Part shown: piece after piece, positions 1 to 6,830 of the stretch | Numbering within the stretch: position 1 is the stretch's first letter | Layout of the letters: each line of letters begins with the position of its first letter | NCBI GenBank assembly: GCA_011390055.1 | Contig: JAABTC010000047.1 | Coordinates: 1-9,467 of the forward strand | DNA from: Burkholderiales bacterium | GTDB lineage: Bacteria > Pseudomonadota > Gammaproteobacteria > Burkholderiales > Burkholderiaceae_C | Length of the DNA: 9,467 bases | Direction: 5' to 3' | Translations under genes and position numbers: made by a program | The notes under the pieces: model-generated | The model's database searches: none | Seen by the model: the letters and a program-made list of their open reading frames with translations, nothing else | Told to the model about the DNA's origin: nothing

Positions 1-626
1 CGGGCGGCAGCAGCCGGCGCCTGCGCCGACGCCGGCGCTGGCGCAGGCGAGGCCGTGCGCGGGGCCGCGGGCGCAACCGGTGCAGCAGGCGGGGCTGCCG
101 CGGGCGCGGCAGCCCGCGGCGCCGGCGTCGGTGCCGCGGAGATGATCGGCGCCACCGGTGCGGGTGCGGGCGGGGCCACCGGTGCGGCTGCCCGGGCCGC
201 CGGGGGGTCGAGCAGCAACGTGTATTCGCGCACCAGGCGGCCGCTCGACCAGGTGACCTCGAGGATCACATCGACGAAAGGCTCCTGCACCACGCGGTCG
301 CTCAACACGCGCAGGTACGGGCGGCCGTCCGGGCGCCGGGCCAGGCTCACCTGGGTGCCGGTCAGGATGCTGCTGTAGTCGACACCCGCGGCCCGGTAGG
401 CCTCGGCCGGCGCGACCCGCACGCGCAGCGAGGAGGCCTCCTCCGGCGTCATGCTGGTGACGTCGATTTCGGCGCGCAGGTTCTCGCCGAGCGCCGACTG
501 CACCGCCATGCGGCCGAGGCCGAGGCCCCAACTCGGCGCACTTGCCAGCGTCAGCGTGGCGGCGGCCAGCGCCGTGAGAGCAAAGCCCGAGCGGGCACCG
601 CGGGGGTTCGTGAGCAGGTGATTCAA
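1..626 (-). CDS. fimV: FimV-family polar hub protein, N-terminal part (runs off left edge)
   Basis: FimV is a large inner-membrane protein with a periplasmic N-terminal part. It organises type IV pilus and polar functions, and in Pseudomonas it also affects cAMP signalling. I read about 208 codons. They begin with a signal-peptide-like stretch (basic start, then an Ala/Leu-rich segment to about residue 30), followed by the conserved FimV N-terminal domain, recognisable from GLGLGRMAVQSALGE, LRAEIDVTSMTPEEA and VQEPFVDVILEVTW. After LLLDPP comes an Ala/Pro-rich linker that continues past position 1. The start chosen is TTG at 626-624, because GGGAGG lies 5 nt upstream and the signal peptide follows directly; an in-frame TTG four codons earlier is possible. 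The gene follows asd on the same strand, as is usual in Burkholderiales. The C-terminal repeats cannot be seen here. Confidence 0.87.
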   Translation of the reverse strand, partial: MNHLLTNPRGARSGFALTALAAATLTLASAPSWGLGLGRMAVQSALGENLRAEIDVTSMTPEEASSLRVRVAPAEAYRAAGVDYSSILTGTQVSLARRPDGRPYLRVLSDRVVQEPFVDVILEVTWSSGRLVREYTLLLDPPAARAAAPVAPPAPAPVAPIISAAPTPAPRAAAPAAAPPAAPVAPAAPRTASPAPAPASAQAPAAAA

Positions 627-756
627 GGCGCCTCCCAATGGCCGGCAACGGACGAAGAGCGTCCGCTGCCTATCCGACGCTGCCCGGGGGCTTCAAATCG
701 CGCTCTCACGCGATCGCAATCCCCGATGCACGGGTCGGAAAACGACAACAGTAACA

Positions 757-773
757 AGCATATAGGGTGCCAA
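757..773 (-). promoter_or_regulatory. Candidate sigma-54 promoter upstream of fimV
   Basis: On the minus strand this reads TTGGCAC, five bases, then ATGCT. The -24 GG and -12 GC pairs are at the exact spacing expected for RpoN promoters (consensus TGGCAC-N5-TTGCW). One of the four -12 bases (A for T) departs from consensus. Transcription would begin near 745, about 120 nt before the fimV TTG. The motif lies in the 248-bp gap between asd and fimV, which otherwise shows no clear promoter or terminator. Sigma-54 control fits pilus-related genes, but that is inference. Confidence 0.4.
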
Positions 774-874
774 GCTCATGCAAAGTGTCAGCTGGTCGGA
801 AAGCGCTTCCGCAAGGCCGTCGGCGTGAACTTGTTGTCATGTGGCAACGCGACGCGCGGGCATCCGCTCCAGGC

Positions 875-1999
875 TCAGCTGCCCAGCAGGATGCGCAACA
901 TCCGCCGCAACGGCTCGGCCGCGCCCCAGAGCAGCTGATCGCCGATCGTGAATGCGCCGACGTATTCAGGCCCCATCGCCAGCTTGCGCAGGCGACCGAC
1001 CGGGATCGTCATCGTGCCGGTCACGGCCACCGGCGTCAGCTCGGCCAGCGTGGCCTCGCGCGTGTTCGGCACCAGGCGGACCCAGTCGTTGTCCTGCGCG
1101 ATCATCGCCTGCAGGTCGGGCAGCGGCACGTCGCGCTTCAACTTGAAGGTGAGCGACTGGCTGTGGCAGCGCATCGCGCCGACCCGCACACAGGTGGAAT
1201 CGACCGGGATCGGTGTCGCGAGTCCGAGGATCTTGTGGGTCTCGGCCATGCCCTTCCATTCTTCCTTCGACGTCCCGTTGCCGAGGTCCTTGTCGATCCA
1301 CGGGATCAGCGAGCCACCAAGCGGCACGCCGAAGTGCGCGGTCTGCTGCGCGTCCAGCCCACGCTGCGCCTGCAGGAAGCCCCGGTCGATGTCGAGGATG
1401 GCGCTGGCCGGATCGTCGAGCAGCGGCTTGACCGCAGCGTTCAGCGTGCCGTACTGCGTCAACAGCTCGCGCATGTGCTGGGCGCCGCCGCCCGAGGCGG
1501 CCTGGTAGGTCTGGGTGGTCATCCACTCCACCAGGCCCGCCTTGTACAAGGCACCCACGCCCATCAGCATGCAGCTCACGGTGCAGTTGCCGCCGATCCA
1601 GTTGCGGCCGCCCCGCGCAAGCGCCTGGGTGATGACCGGCAGGTTGACCGGGTCGAGCACGATCACCGCGTCGTCGGCCATGCGCAGCGTCGAAGCCGCA
1701 TCGATCCAGTGACCGCCCCAGCCGGCCGAGCGAAGTTTGGGGAAGACTTCGGTGGTGTAGTCGCCGCCTTGCGTGCTGAGGAGGATGTCGCAACGCTTCA
1801 GTGCGTCGACGTCGTAGGCGTCGAAGAGCCGCGTCTCGTTCTGGGCCAGCGGTGCGAGCGACGCGGGCACCTCGGCGCCGGCGTTCGAAGTCGAGAAGAA
1901 CATCGGCTCGATCAGCGCGAAGTCGCCCTCGGCCTGCATGCGTTCGAGCAGCACGGATCCCACCATGCCGCGCCAGCCGATCAATCCCACGAGTGCCAT
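875..1999 (-). CDS. asd: Aspartate-semialdehyde dehydrogenase
   Basis: This cytoplasmic enzyme reduces aspartyl-4-phosphate to aspartate-4-semialdehyde with NADPH. That is the branch point to lysine/diaminopimelate, threonine and methionine. The product is 374 residues, close to the length of the E. coli enzyme, and similar to it throughout. Visible landmarks are the NADP-binding start GWRGMVGSVL (residues 8-17), the nucleophile Cys139 in GGNCTVS, the ASGGGAQHMREL segment (from residue 168), His279 in RVGAMRCHSQ (the expected catalytic base) and the C-terminal GDQLLWGAAEPLRRML. The ATG at 1999 gives the family-typical N terminus MALVGLIGWRG; only a weak AGG lies upstream. The gene is 86 bp downstream of leuB on the same strand and before fimV, so it may share the leu transcript. 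No rho-independent terminator is visible after its stop. Confidence 0.96.
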   Translation of the reverse strand: MALVGLIGWRGMVGSVLLERMQAEGDFALIEPMFFSTSNAGAEVPASLAPLAQNETRLFDAYDVDALKRCDILLSTQGGDYTTEVFPKLRSAGWGGHWIDAASTLRMADDAVIVLDPVNLPVITQALARGGRNWIGGNCTVSCMLMGVGALYKAGLVEWMTTQTYQAASGGGAQHMRELLTQYGTLNAAVKPLLDDPASAILDIDRGFLQAQRGLDAQQTAHFGVPLGGSLIPWIDKDLGNGTSKEEWKGMAETHKILGLATPIPVDSTCVRVGAMRCHSQSLTFKLKRDVPLPDLQAMIAQDNDWVRLVPNTREATLAELTPVAVTGTMTIPVGRLRKLAMGPEYVGAFTIGDQLLWGAAEPLRRMLRILLGS

Positions 2000-2085
2000 A
2001 GCGTGTTGCCTGTTCCATCGATCCGGACCCGCTTTGGAACCGGCTCGTTTCGCCGGGTCCGTGGGGCGAGACGATCCGGGCGCGA

Positions 2086-3186
2086 CTAGCTCCGGGTGAG
2101 GCCGGTGACGCCTTTGCCGCCGAGCGCCGCCACCACGGCGTCGCCCATCTCACGCGTGCCGACCCGGCGCGTGCCTTCGCTCCAGATGTCGCCGGTGCGC
2201 AGGCCGGCCGAGAGCACGGCCTGCACCGCCGACTCGATGCGTTCGGCCTGGGCAGCTTGGTTGAGCGAGTAGCGAAGCATCATGGCGGCAGACAGGATTG
2301 TAGCCAGCGGGTTGGCCACGCCCTTGCCGGCGATGTCGGGTGCGCTGCCGTGGCTGGGCTCGTAAAGCCCCTTGTTGTGCTGGTCCAGCGAAGCCGAAGG
2401 CAGCATGCCGATCGAGCCGGTCAGCATGGCCGCTTCGTCAGACAGGATGTCGCCGAACATGTTGCCGGTGACGACCACGTCGAAGGCCTTCGGTGCCTTG
2501 ACCAGCTGCATCGCCGCGTTGTCGACGTACATGTGCTCGAGCGTCACGTCGGGGTACTGCGCATGCACCTCGATCACCGTGTCTTTCCAGAACTGGAAGG
2601 TCTCGAGCACGTTGGACTTGTCGACGCTGGTCACCTTCTTGCTGCGCCGCCGCGCGGCCTGGAAGGCGACATGGGCGATGCGCTCGATTTCCGGGCGGCT
2701 GTAGCGCATCGTGTCGTAGGCTTCCTCGGCGCCGGGGAAGTTCCCGTCGGTGGCCACGCGGCGACCGCGGGGCTGGCCGAAGTAGATGTCGCCGGTGAGC
2801 TCGCGGATGATCAGAATGTCCAGGCCCGCCACCAGTTCGGGCTTGAGGCTGGAAGCATGCGTGAGCTGCTCGTAGCAGATGGCCGGGCGGAAGTTGGCGA
2901 AGAGACCGAGCTGCTTGCGCAGGCCGAGGATGGCCTGCTCGGGCCGCAGCTCACGCGGCAGCTTGTCATACTTCCAGTCGCCGACGGCACCGAACAGCAC
3001 CGCATCGGCGGCCTTGGCCAGCGCCAGCGTGGCTTCGGGCAGCGGGTGCCCGTGCGCCTCGTAGGCCGCGCCACCGACCGGGGCGGATTCCAGCTCGAGC
3101 GGCAGCTCGAGCGCCTGCAGCACCCGCACCGCCTCGGCGATGATTTCGGTGCCGATGCCGTCACCGGGCAGGACTGCGATCTTCAT
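2086..3186 (-). CDS. leuB: 3-isopropylmalate dehydrogenase
   Basis: LeuB carries out the NAD-dependent oxidation and decarboxylation of (2R,3S)-3-isopropylmalate to 2-oxoisocaproate, the third leucine-specific step, in the cytoplasm. The protein is 366 residues, full length for the family. Motifs in order are LPGDGIGTE (residues 6-14), the substrate-binding arginine-rich segment from residue 80, RELTGDIYFGQPRG (128-141), the tyrosine in DTMRYSR (158-164), Lys190 in SVDKSN, and the metal ligands Asp222 (YVDNAAMQL), Asp246 and Asp250 (FGDILSDEA). The NAD-site segment LYEPSHGSAPDIAGKG follows. The frame is open for 39 more codons upstream, but that stretch looks unrelated and overlaps leuD, so I take the ATG at 3186, which gives MKIAVLPGDG. 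The ribosome site is weak. It lies 43 bp after leuD and 86 bp before asd. Confidence 0.97.
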   Translation of the reverse strand: MKIAVLPGDGIGTEIIAEAVRVLQALELPLELESAPVGGAAYEAHGHPLPEATLALAKAADAVLFGAVGDWKYDKLPRELRPEQAILGLRKQLGLFANFRPAICYEQLTHASSLKPELVAGLDILIIRELTGDIYFGQPRGRRVATDGNFPGAEEAYDTMRYSRPEIERIAHVAFQAARRRSKKVTSVDKSNVLETFQFWKDTVIEVHAQYPDVTLEHMYVDNAAMQLVKAPKAFDVVVTGNMFGDILSDEAAMLTGSIGMLPSASLDQHNKGLYEPSHGSAPDIAGKGVANPLATILSAAMMLRYSLNQAAQAERIESAVQAVLSAGLRTGDIWSEGTRRVGTREMGDAVVAALGGKGVTGLTRS

Positions 3187-3229
3187 GGCATGGGTCTCGG
3201 TGAGGCTCGGGTCAAAGGTGGCAAAAGCG

Positions 3230-3877
3230 TCAAAGGGGACGGTGCGCGAGCCAGGGCATGCGCGCCAGGCGCGCGGCTTCGAAGGCGCGGATCTTGTCGG
3301 CATGGCGCAAGGTCAGTCCGATGTCGTCCCAGCCGTTGAGCAGGCACTGCTTGCGGAACGCCTGCACCTCGAACGCCAGCTCCACGCCGTCGGGCTTGAC
3401 GACCACCTGGCGCGGCAGATCGATCGTCAACGCATAACCCGGGAACGCGGCCACCTCGTCGAACAGGCGCGCCACGTCCTGCTCGGGCAGCACCAAGGGC
3501 AGCACGCCGTTCTTGAAGCAGTTGTTGAAGAAGATGTCGGCGAAGCTCGGCGCGATCAATGCGCGAAAGCCGTACTGCTCGAGCGCCCAAGGCGCGTGTT
3601 CGCGGCTCGAGCCGCAGCCGAAGTTCTTGCGCGCCAGCAGCACCGAGGCGCCCTGGAAGCGCGGCTGGTTCAGCACGAAGTCGGGGTTGGGTTTGCGCAG
3701 GGACGGGTCTTCGCCCGGCTCGCCGCGGTCGAGGTAGCGCCATTCGTCGAACAGGTTCGGGCCGAAGCCCGACCGCTTGATCGACTTCAGGAACTGCTTC
3801 GGAATGATGGCGTCGGTGTCGACGTTGGCACGGTCGATGGGTGCGACCAGGCCCTTGTGCACGGTGAAGGCTTGCAT
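3230..3877 (-). CDS. leuD: 3-isopropylmalate dehydratase small subunit
   Basis: LeuD is the swivelling small subunit that pairs with LeuC to isomerise 2-isopropylmalate to 3-isopropylmalate. The product is 215 residues, normal for the bacterial type. Recognisable segments are VAPIDRANVDTDAIIPKQFLK near the N terminus, RFQGASVLLARKNFGCGSSREHAPWAL in the middle (the GCGSSREHAPWAL active-site loop), IAPSFADIFFNNCFKNGVLP and the C-terminal CLLNGWDDIGLTL. The ATG at 3877 gives the typical start MQAFTVHKG. The leuC stop is 18 bp upstream and there is no clear Shine-Dalgarno sequence, which suggests translational coupling to leuC. Many Burkholderiales carry a tiny entericidin-like gene between leuC and leuD; the gap here is too small for one. 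Confidence 0.97.
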   Translation of the reverse strand: MQAFTVHKGLVAPIDRANVDTDAIIPKQFLKSIKRSGFGPNLFDEWRYLDRGEPGEDPSLRKPNPDFVLNQPRFQGASVLLARKNFGCGSSREHAPWALEQYGFRALIAPSFADIFFNNCFKNGVLPLVLPEQDVARLFDEVAAFPGYALTIDLPRQVVVKPDGVELAFEVQAFRKQCLLNGWDDIGLTLRHADKIRAFEAARLARMPWLAHRPL

Positions 3878-3895
3878 GGTGTTCGGTGAGCGGAT

Positions 3896-5320
3896 TCAGG
3901 CGATGCGGCGCACGTCGACGAAGTGGCCCTCGATCGCGGCGGCCGCGGCCATCGCCGGGCTCACGAGGTGCGTGCGCCCGCCCGCGCCCTGCCGGCCTTC
4001 GAAATTGCGGTTGCTGGTCGAGGCGCAGCGTTCGCCAGGCTCGAGCCGGTCGGCGTTCATCGCCAGGCACATCGAGCAGCCGGGCTCGCGCCAGTCGAAT
4101 CCGGCCGCCTTGAAGATCTCGTGCAGACCCTCGCGCTCGGCCTGGGCTTTCACCAGGCCGGAACCCGGCACCACCATCGCCAGCTTGACGCTCGAGGCGA
4201 CGCGACGCCCGAGCCGCTTGACCACCGCCGCGGCTTCGCGCAAGTCTTCGATGCGGCTGTTGGTGCACGAGCCGATGAAGACCTTGTCGATGCGGATGTC
4301 GGCCACCGCCTTGTTCGGCTCCAGGCCCATGTAGGCCAGCGCGCGTTCGATGCCTTCACGCCGGCCGGCATCCTTTTCGCGCTCGGGGTCGGGCACGCGG
4401 CCTTCGATCGAGACCACCATCTCGGGGCTGGTGCCCCAGGTGACCTGCGGCGTCAGTTGCGAGGCGTCGATCTCGACCACGCGATCCCAGTGCGCATCGG
4501 CATCGGACTGCAGCGTGCGCCAATAGGCGACCGCATGCTGCAGTTCGACGCCGGTGGGTGTGAACGGCCGCCCCTGCACGTACTGGATCGTTTTCTCGTC
4601 GACGGCCACCAGGCCGGCGCGCGCGCCGGCCTCGATGGCCATGTTGCAGACCGTCATGCGGCCTTCCATGCTCAGCGCGCGGATCGCGCTGCCGCCGAAC
4701 TCGATCGTGTAGCCGGTGCCGCCTGCGGTTCCGATCTTGCCGATGACGGCGAGCACGATGTCCTTGGCGGTGCAACCGCGCGGCAGCGTGCCTTCGACTT
4801 TGACCAGCAGGTTCTTGGCCTTCTTGGCGAGCAGGGTCTGCGTGGCCATCACGTGTTCGACCTCGCTGGTGCCGATGCCGTGGGCCAGAGCGCCGAAGGC
4901 GCCATGGGTCGAGGTGTGAGAGTCGCCGCACACCACCGTCATGCCAGGCAGCGTGGCACCCTGCTCCGGGCCGATCACGTGCACGATGCCCTGGCGCTTG
5001 TCGAGGAACGGGAAGTAGGCCGCTGCGCCGAAGGCCTTGATGTTGGCGTCGAGCGTGACGATCTGCTGCTTGCTCACCGGGTCGGCAATGCCGTCGTATC
5101 CGGCCTCCCAGTGATCGGTCGGCGTGTTGTGGTCGGCCGTGGCCACGATGGAACTGGTGCGCCAGACCTTGCGCCCGGCCAGCCGCAGGCCTTCGAAGGC
5201 CTGCGGGCTCGTCACCTCGTGCACCAGGTGACGGTCGATGTAGAGCACGGTCGTGCCGTCGTCCTCGGTGTGGACGGCGTGTTCGTCCCAGAGCTTGTCG
5301 TAGAGAGTTCTTGCGGTCAT
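3896..5320 (-). CDS. leuC: 3-isopropylmalate dehydratase large subunit
   Basis: LeuC is the aconitase-like large subunit carrying the 4Fe-4S cluster; with LeuD it converts 2-isopropylmalate to 3-isopropylmalate. The product is 474 residues, a normal length. Visible landmarks are YIDRHLVHEVTSPQAFEGL near residues 27-45, the aconitase segment CGDSHTSTHGAFGALAHGIGTSEVEHVMATQ (131-161), and the three cluster ligands Cys352 (GSCTNS), Cys415 and Cys418 (GCSMC). The AMNADRLEPGERCASTSNRNFEGRQG substrate loop follows. The frame stays open far upstream, across the ychJ-like gene, but the conserved protein starts at the ATG at 5320 (MTARTLYDKLWDEH). Upstream lie 47 bp to the ychJ-like stop. A poor sigma-70-like pair (CTGACT, 18 bp, GACAAT) is there, so a promoter inside this gap is possible but unproven. 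Confidence 0.97.
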   Translation of the reverse strand: MTARTLYDKLWDEHAVHTEDDGTTVLYIDRHLVHEVTSPQAFEGLRLAGRKVWRTSSIVATADHNTPTDHWEAGYDGIADPVSKQQIVTLDANIKAFGAAAYFPFLDKRQGIVHVIGPEQGATLPGMTVVCGDSHTSTHGAFGALAHGIGTSEVEHVMATQTLLAKKAKNLLVKVEGTLPRGCTAKDIVLAVIGKIGTAGGTGYTIEFGGSAIRALSMEGRMTVCNMAIEAGARAGLVAVDEKTIQYVQGRPFTPTGVELQHAVAYWRTLQSDADAHWDRVVEIDASQLTPQVTWGTSPEMVVSIEGRVPDPEREKDAGRREGIERALAYMGLEPNKAVADIRIDKVFIGSCTNSRIEDLREAAAVVKRLGRRVASSVKLAMVVPGSGLVKAQAEREGLHEIFKAAGFDWREPGCSMCLAMNADRLEPGERCASTSNRNFEGRQGAGGRTHLVSPAMAAAAAIEGHFVDVRRIA

Positions 5321-5367
5321 GGTCGTCGCTGGAGCACGACCATTGTCGCGTATCCGATGGGCCTCAG

Positions 5368-5811
5368 TCAGTCTGGTCCGCCCGGTGCGATCACGCCGTC
5401 CACATAGAGCCAGGCGCCGCCTTCGCGCACGAAGCGGCTCACCTCGTGCAGCTTGCCGGCGCGGCCGTCGACCTTGTAATGCGCAATGAACTCCACCACG
5501 GCGGCATCGCCGCTCGCTTCCTGGTGCAGCACGTCGAGACCCGTCCAGTTCATCGGTCCCAGTTCCAGGTCGCCCGGCGCGGTCGATGGATGCCAAGTCT
5601 CCATCAGGTACGCAAGCAGCGGCCGCAGCGGGTTGCCGCGTCCTTGGACCAGGGCATAGGCGCTGTACCGCGAGCGCATCAGTGCCTCGGGCGTCGGTGC
5701 GTATTCGCGGCGCATGAGCCCATCGTGCCAACGCCAGCAGCACTCCACATAGCGCACGGGCGTGGTTTCGCGCCCACGGCAAGGGCAGGTGATATCAGGA
5801 CTGCGGGCCAC
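5368..5811 (-). CDS. YchJ-family protein with N-terminal SEC-C metal-binding motif
   Basis: This is a 147-residue YchJ-family (UPF0225-like) protein of unknown biochemical role. Evidence is the N-terminal cysteine motif C9-P-C11 followed by C24-C25, which resembles a zinc-binding SEC-C motif, then EALMRSRYSAYAL (43-55), METWHPST, and an NTF2-like half with VVEFIAHYKVDGRAGKLHEVSRFVREGGAWLYVDG. E. coli YchJ ends in a second SEC-C motif; this one stops before it, which I believe is common for shorter relatives. The only usable start in the frame is GTG at 5811; a stop lies about ten codons further up and no Shine-Dalgarno is seen. The residue after CPC is Arg rather than the usual Gly. The gene is 47 bp upstream of leuC and on the other side borders the cassette region, so its 5' end could have been altered there. 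Confidence 0.75.
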   Translation of the reverse strand: MARSPDITCPCRGRETTPVRYVECCWRWHDGLMRREYAPTPEALMRSRYSAYALVQGRGNPLRPLLAYLMETWHPSTAPGDLELGPMNWTGLDVLHQEASGDAAVVEFIAHYKVDGRAGKLHEVSRFVREGGAWLYVDGVIAPGGPD

Positions 5812-6229
5812 GCGGGAATTGTGCGTGACGAACCCGGCTCAGCGTGGGCGGCGACTTCAGTCTGCACCCGGCTTCTCTTGCCAGCCGCCGCGCTGGTATA
5901 CCCACACCGTTGATGTTTCTCGACGAACGCGTCATCAATTCCGTTCAAGCCACGGAACGTCGACGGCACAGCGCGCAGCAGGCGCGAAAAGCCACTGTGG
6001 CTTGGCGCAATGGTCTGAATGAAGGTTTTGTCTCGAAACTTTCCAAACCGTGCCAGCGGCTCAGGCGATGCCGGCGTGAAGATCAGGATCTCAGAAGTAA
6101 CGCCTATGGAACATAGGGCCACCCACTGTGTCGCCTTCGGCCTGGTGAAGTGAGCGAAGGGTTAAACCGTTCCGAACAGCCAACCATGCAACAGCCTGCC
6201 TGGCGAGAACGCAAACGAACCTGCGATGA
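5812..6229. other. Gene-free stretch with short hairpins between ychJ-like gene and cassette array
   Basis: About 420 bp with no gene I can support. Open frames exist on both strands (a GTG-started frame on the minus strand from 6122, an ATG-started one on the plus strand from 5844), but neither has a ribosome site or a recognisable domain and they overlap each other. Short perfect hairpins are visible: AAGCCAC/GTGGCTT at 5989-6003 and CCTATG/CATAGG with a GAA loop at 6103-6117. A spaced TTGATG...CATCAA pair lies near 5912-5940. No attI site, integrase motif or complete second attC could be found. Confidence 0.5.
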
Positions 6230-6281
6230 GTGGAGTTGAAGTTGCCCGCCGGTGGTTGTCCGCTCGACCGACGGGTTAGAC
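6230..6281 (-). repeat. attC-like site of the hypothetical-protein cassette, outer core missing
   Basis: On the minus strand the site begins with core box GTCTAAC (6281-6275). Then come exactly five bases and GGTCGAGCGGAC (6269-6258), which aligns with the classical attC inner box GTTCAAGCCGAC at its usual spacing. A short GC-rich centre leads to CTTCAACTCCAC (6241-6230), resembling the usual CTTAACTCAAGC. The expected final GTTRRRY box is absent; TCATCGC stands in its place. The site begins 12 nt after the stop of the upstream gene. It is probably a damaged or truncated attC. Confidence 0.65.
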
Positions 6282-6293
6282 CTTGCGCAGCTG

Positions 6294-6674
6294 TTACCTT
6301 GCACTTGAGTTCGCCCCGGATGCTTGCTCAACTGCAGCGTGGACGTACTCATGCAATGTGATTCGGCTAGCAGCGAACACGCCCTCATGCTCGACGAAGG
6401 GCTGTTCAAATGCTGACTCGCTGCCAAGTGCAACAAACGCTAAAGACGAAAGCACGGGTCTTCCGTCTTCGAGCGTGCCGATCCTTTGCTGCTCAAGAGT
6501 ACAAGCCAAATCCCAGACGATGCGCTGCAATGCCGCTTCTCTATGCTGCGGCGTGACGGCGGGAAAGCACTCAAGAAGTGCTTTGGCGATGGAGCCTGCG
6601 ACGCTGCTGAGGAACGACAGAGTGTGCTTCTCAAGAAGCGAGTAGTCCTCAAGCTGTGACGTTGGCAGTTGCAT
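6294..6674 (-). CDS. Hypothetical cassette-encoded protein, 126 aa
   Basis: I do not recognise this protein. It is 126 residues, soluble-looking, with no signal peptide or membrane segment. An amphipathic region (about residues 8-65, LEDYSLLEKHTLSFLSSVAG through RIVWDLACTLEQQ) is probably mostly helical. The second half contains LSSLAFVALGSESAFE and a charged tail ending HEYVHAAVEQASGANSSAR. The frame is open for another 88 codons upstream, but those lie inside the insertion sequence, so I choose the ATG at 6674. AGGA lies 6 nt before it, and it follows the inferred cassette start at 6693 by about 19 nt. The gene is a typical single-ORF cassette followed by its attC at 6281. The IS separates it from the rest of the array, so any array promoter upstream would now have to read through about 1.7 kb. 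Confidence 0.65.
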   Translation of the reverse strand: MQLPTSQLEDYSLLEKHTLSFLSSVAGSIAKALLECFPAVTPQHREAALQRIVWDLACTLEQQRIGTLEDGRPVLSSLAFVALGSESAFEQPFVEHEGVFAASRITLHEYVHAAVEQASGANSSAR

Positions 6675-6700
6675 TGCTTGTCCTGCAAGGTCTAGACAAA

Positions 6701-6708
6701 ATGGCTTC
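6701..6708. repeat. Left subterminal inverted repeat of the IS
   Basis: ATGGCTTC is the exact reverse complement of GAAGCCAT at 8347-8354. It lies 7 nt inside the inferred left end of the element. Confidence 0.65.
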
Positions 6709-6720
6709 GTAAGCAAGGGC

Positions 6721-6830
6721 GGCCCGTCCCCTGCGACGCCGTAGGTTGCAGGCCCAGGGCCTGCCGAGCTACACCAATGCACCGGGCCGATGGTCGGCCG
6801 GGTCGTTGCCAACTTGCGAGGAGACGGGCC
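6721..6830 (+). promoter_or_regulatory. Structured leader directly before the IS transposase
   Basis: This 110-nt segment is closed by a perfect 8-bp inverted repeat: GGCCCGTC at 6721-6728 and GACGGGCC at 6823-6830, the latter touching the transposase ATG. Inside are two hairpins, GCAGGCCC-A-GGGCCTGC (6748-6764; a 5-bp stem if a realistic loop is allowed) and GGCCGA-TGG-TCGGCC (6785-6799). The ribosome site AGGAG (6819-6823) abuts the closing arm, so folding could hide or expose it and tune transposase translation. In IS110-group elements the left end encodes the bridge RNA; in IS1111-type elements it is the right end, so I favour a regulatory leader here but cannot exclude a guide RNA. Confidence 0.5.

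Noticed and set aside
797..811. CGGAA/TTCCG hairpin downstream of asd as a terminator
   Set aside because: Only 5 bp of stem and no run of T residues after it on the minus strand.
767..2089. 440-codon plus-strand open frame
   Set aside because: Shadow of asd in high-GC DNA. The minus strand encodes a full, motif-complete enzyme. The same applies to plus-strand frames over leuB, leuD and leuC.
5321..5367. Sigma-70 promoter CTGACT-18-GACAAT before leuC
   Set aside because: Each hexamer matches only four of six bases; too weak to list as a feature.
5679..6122. Minus-strand 147-codon frame starting GTG at 6122
   Set aside because: It overlaps the start of the ychJ-like gene in another frame, has no ribosome site and no recognisable domain. 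The plus-strand frame at 5844-6116 is equally open over the same DNA.
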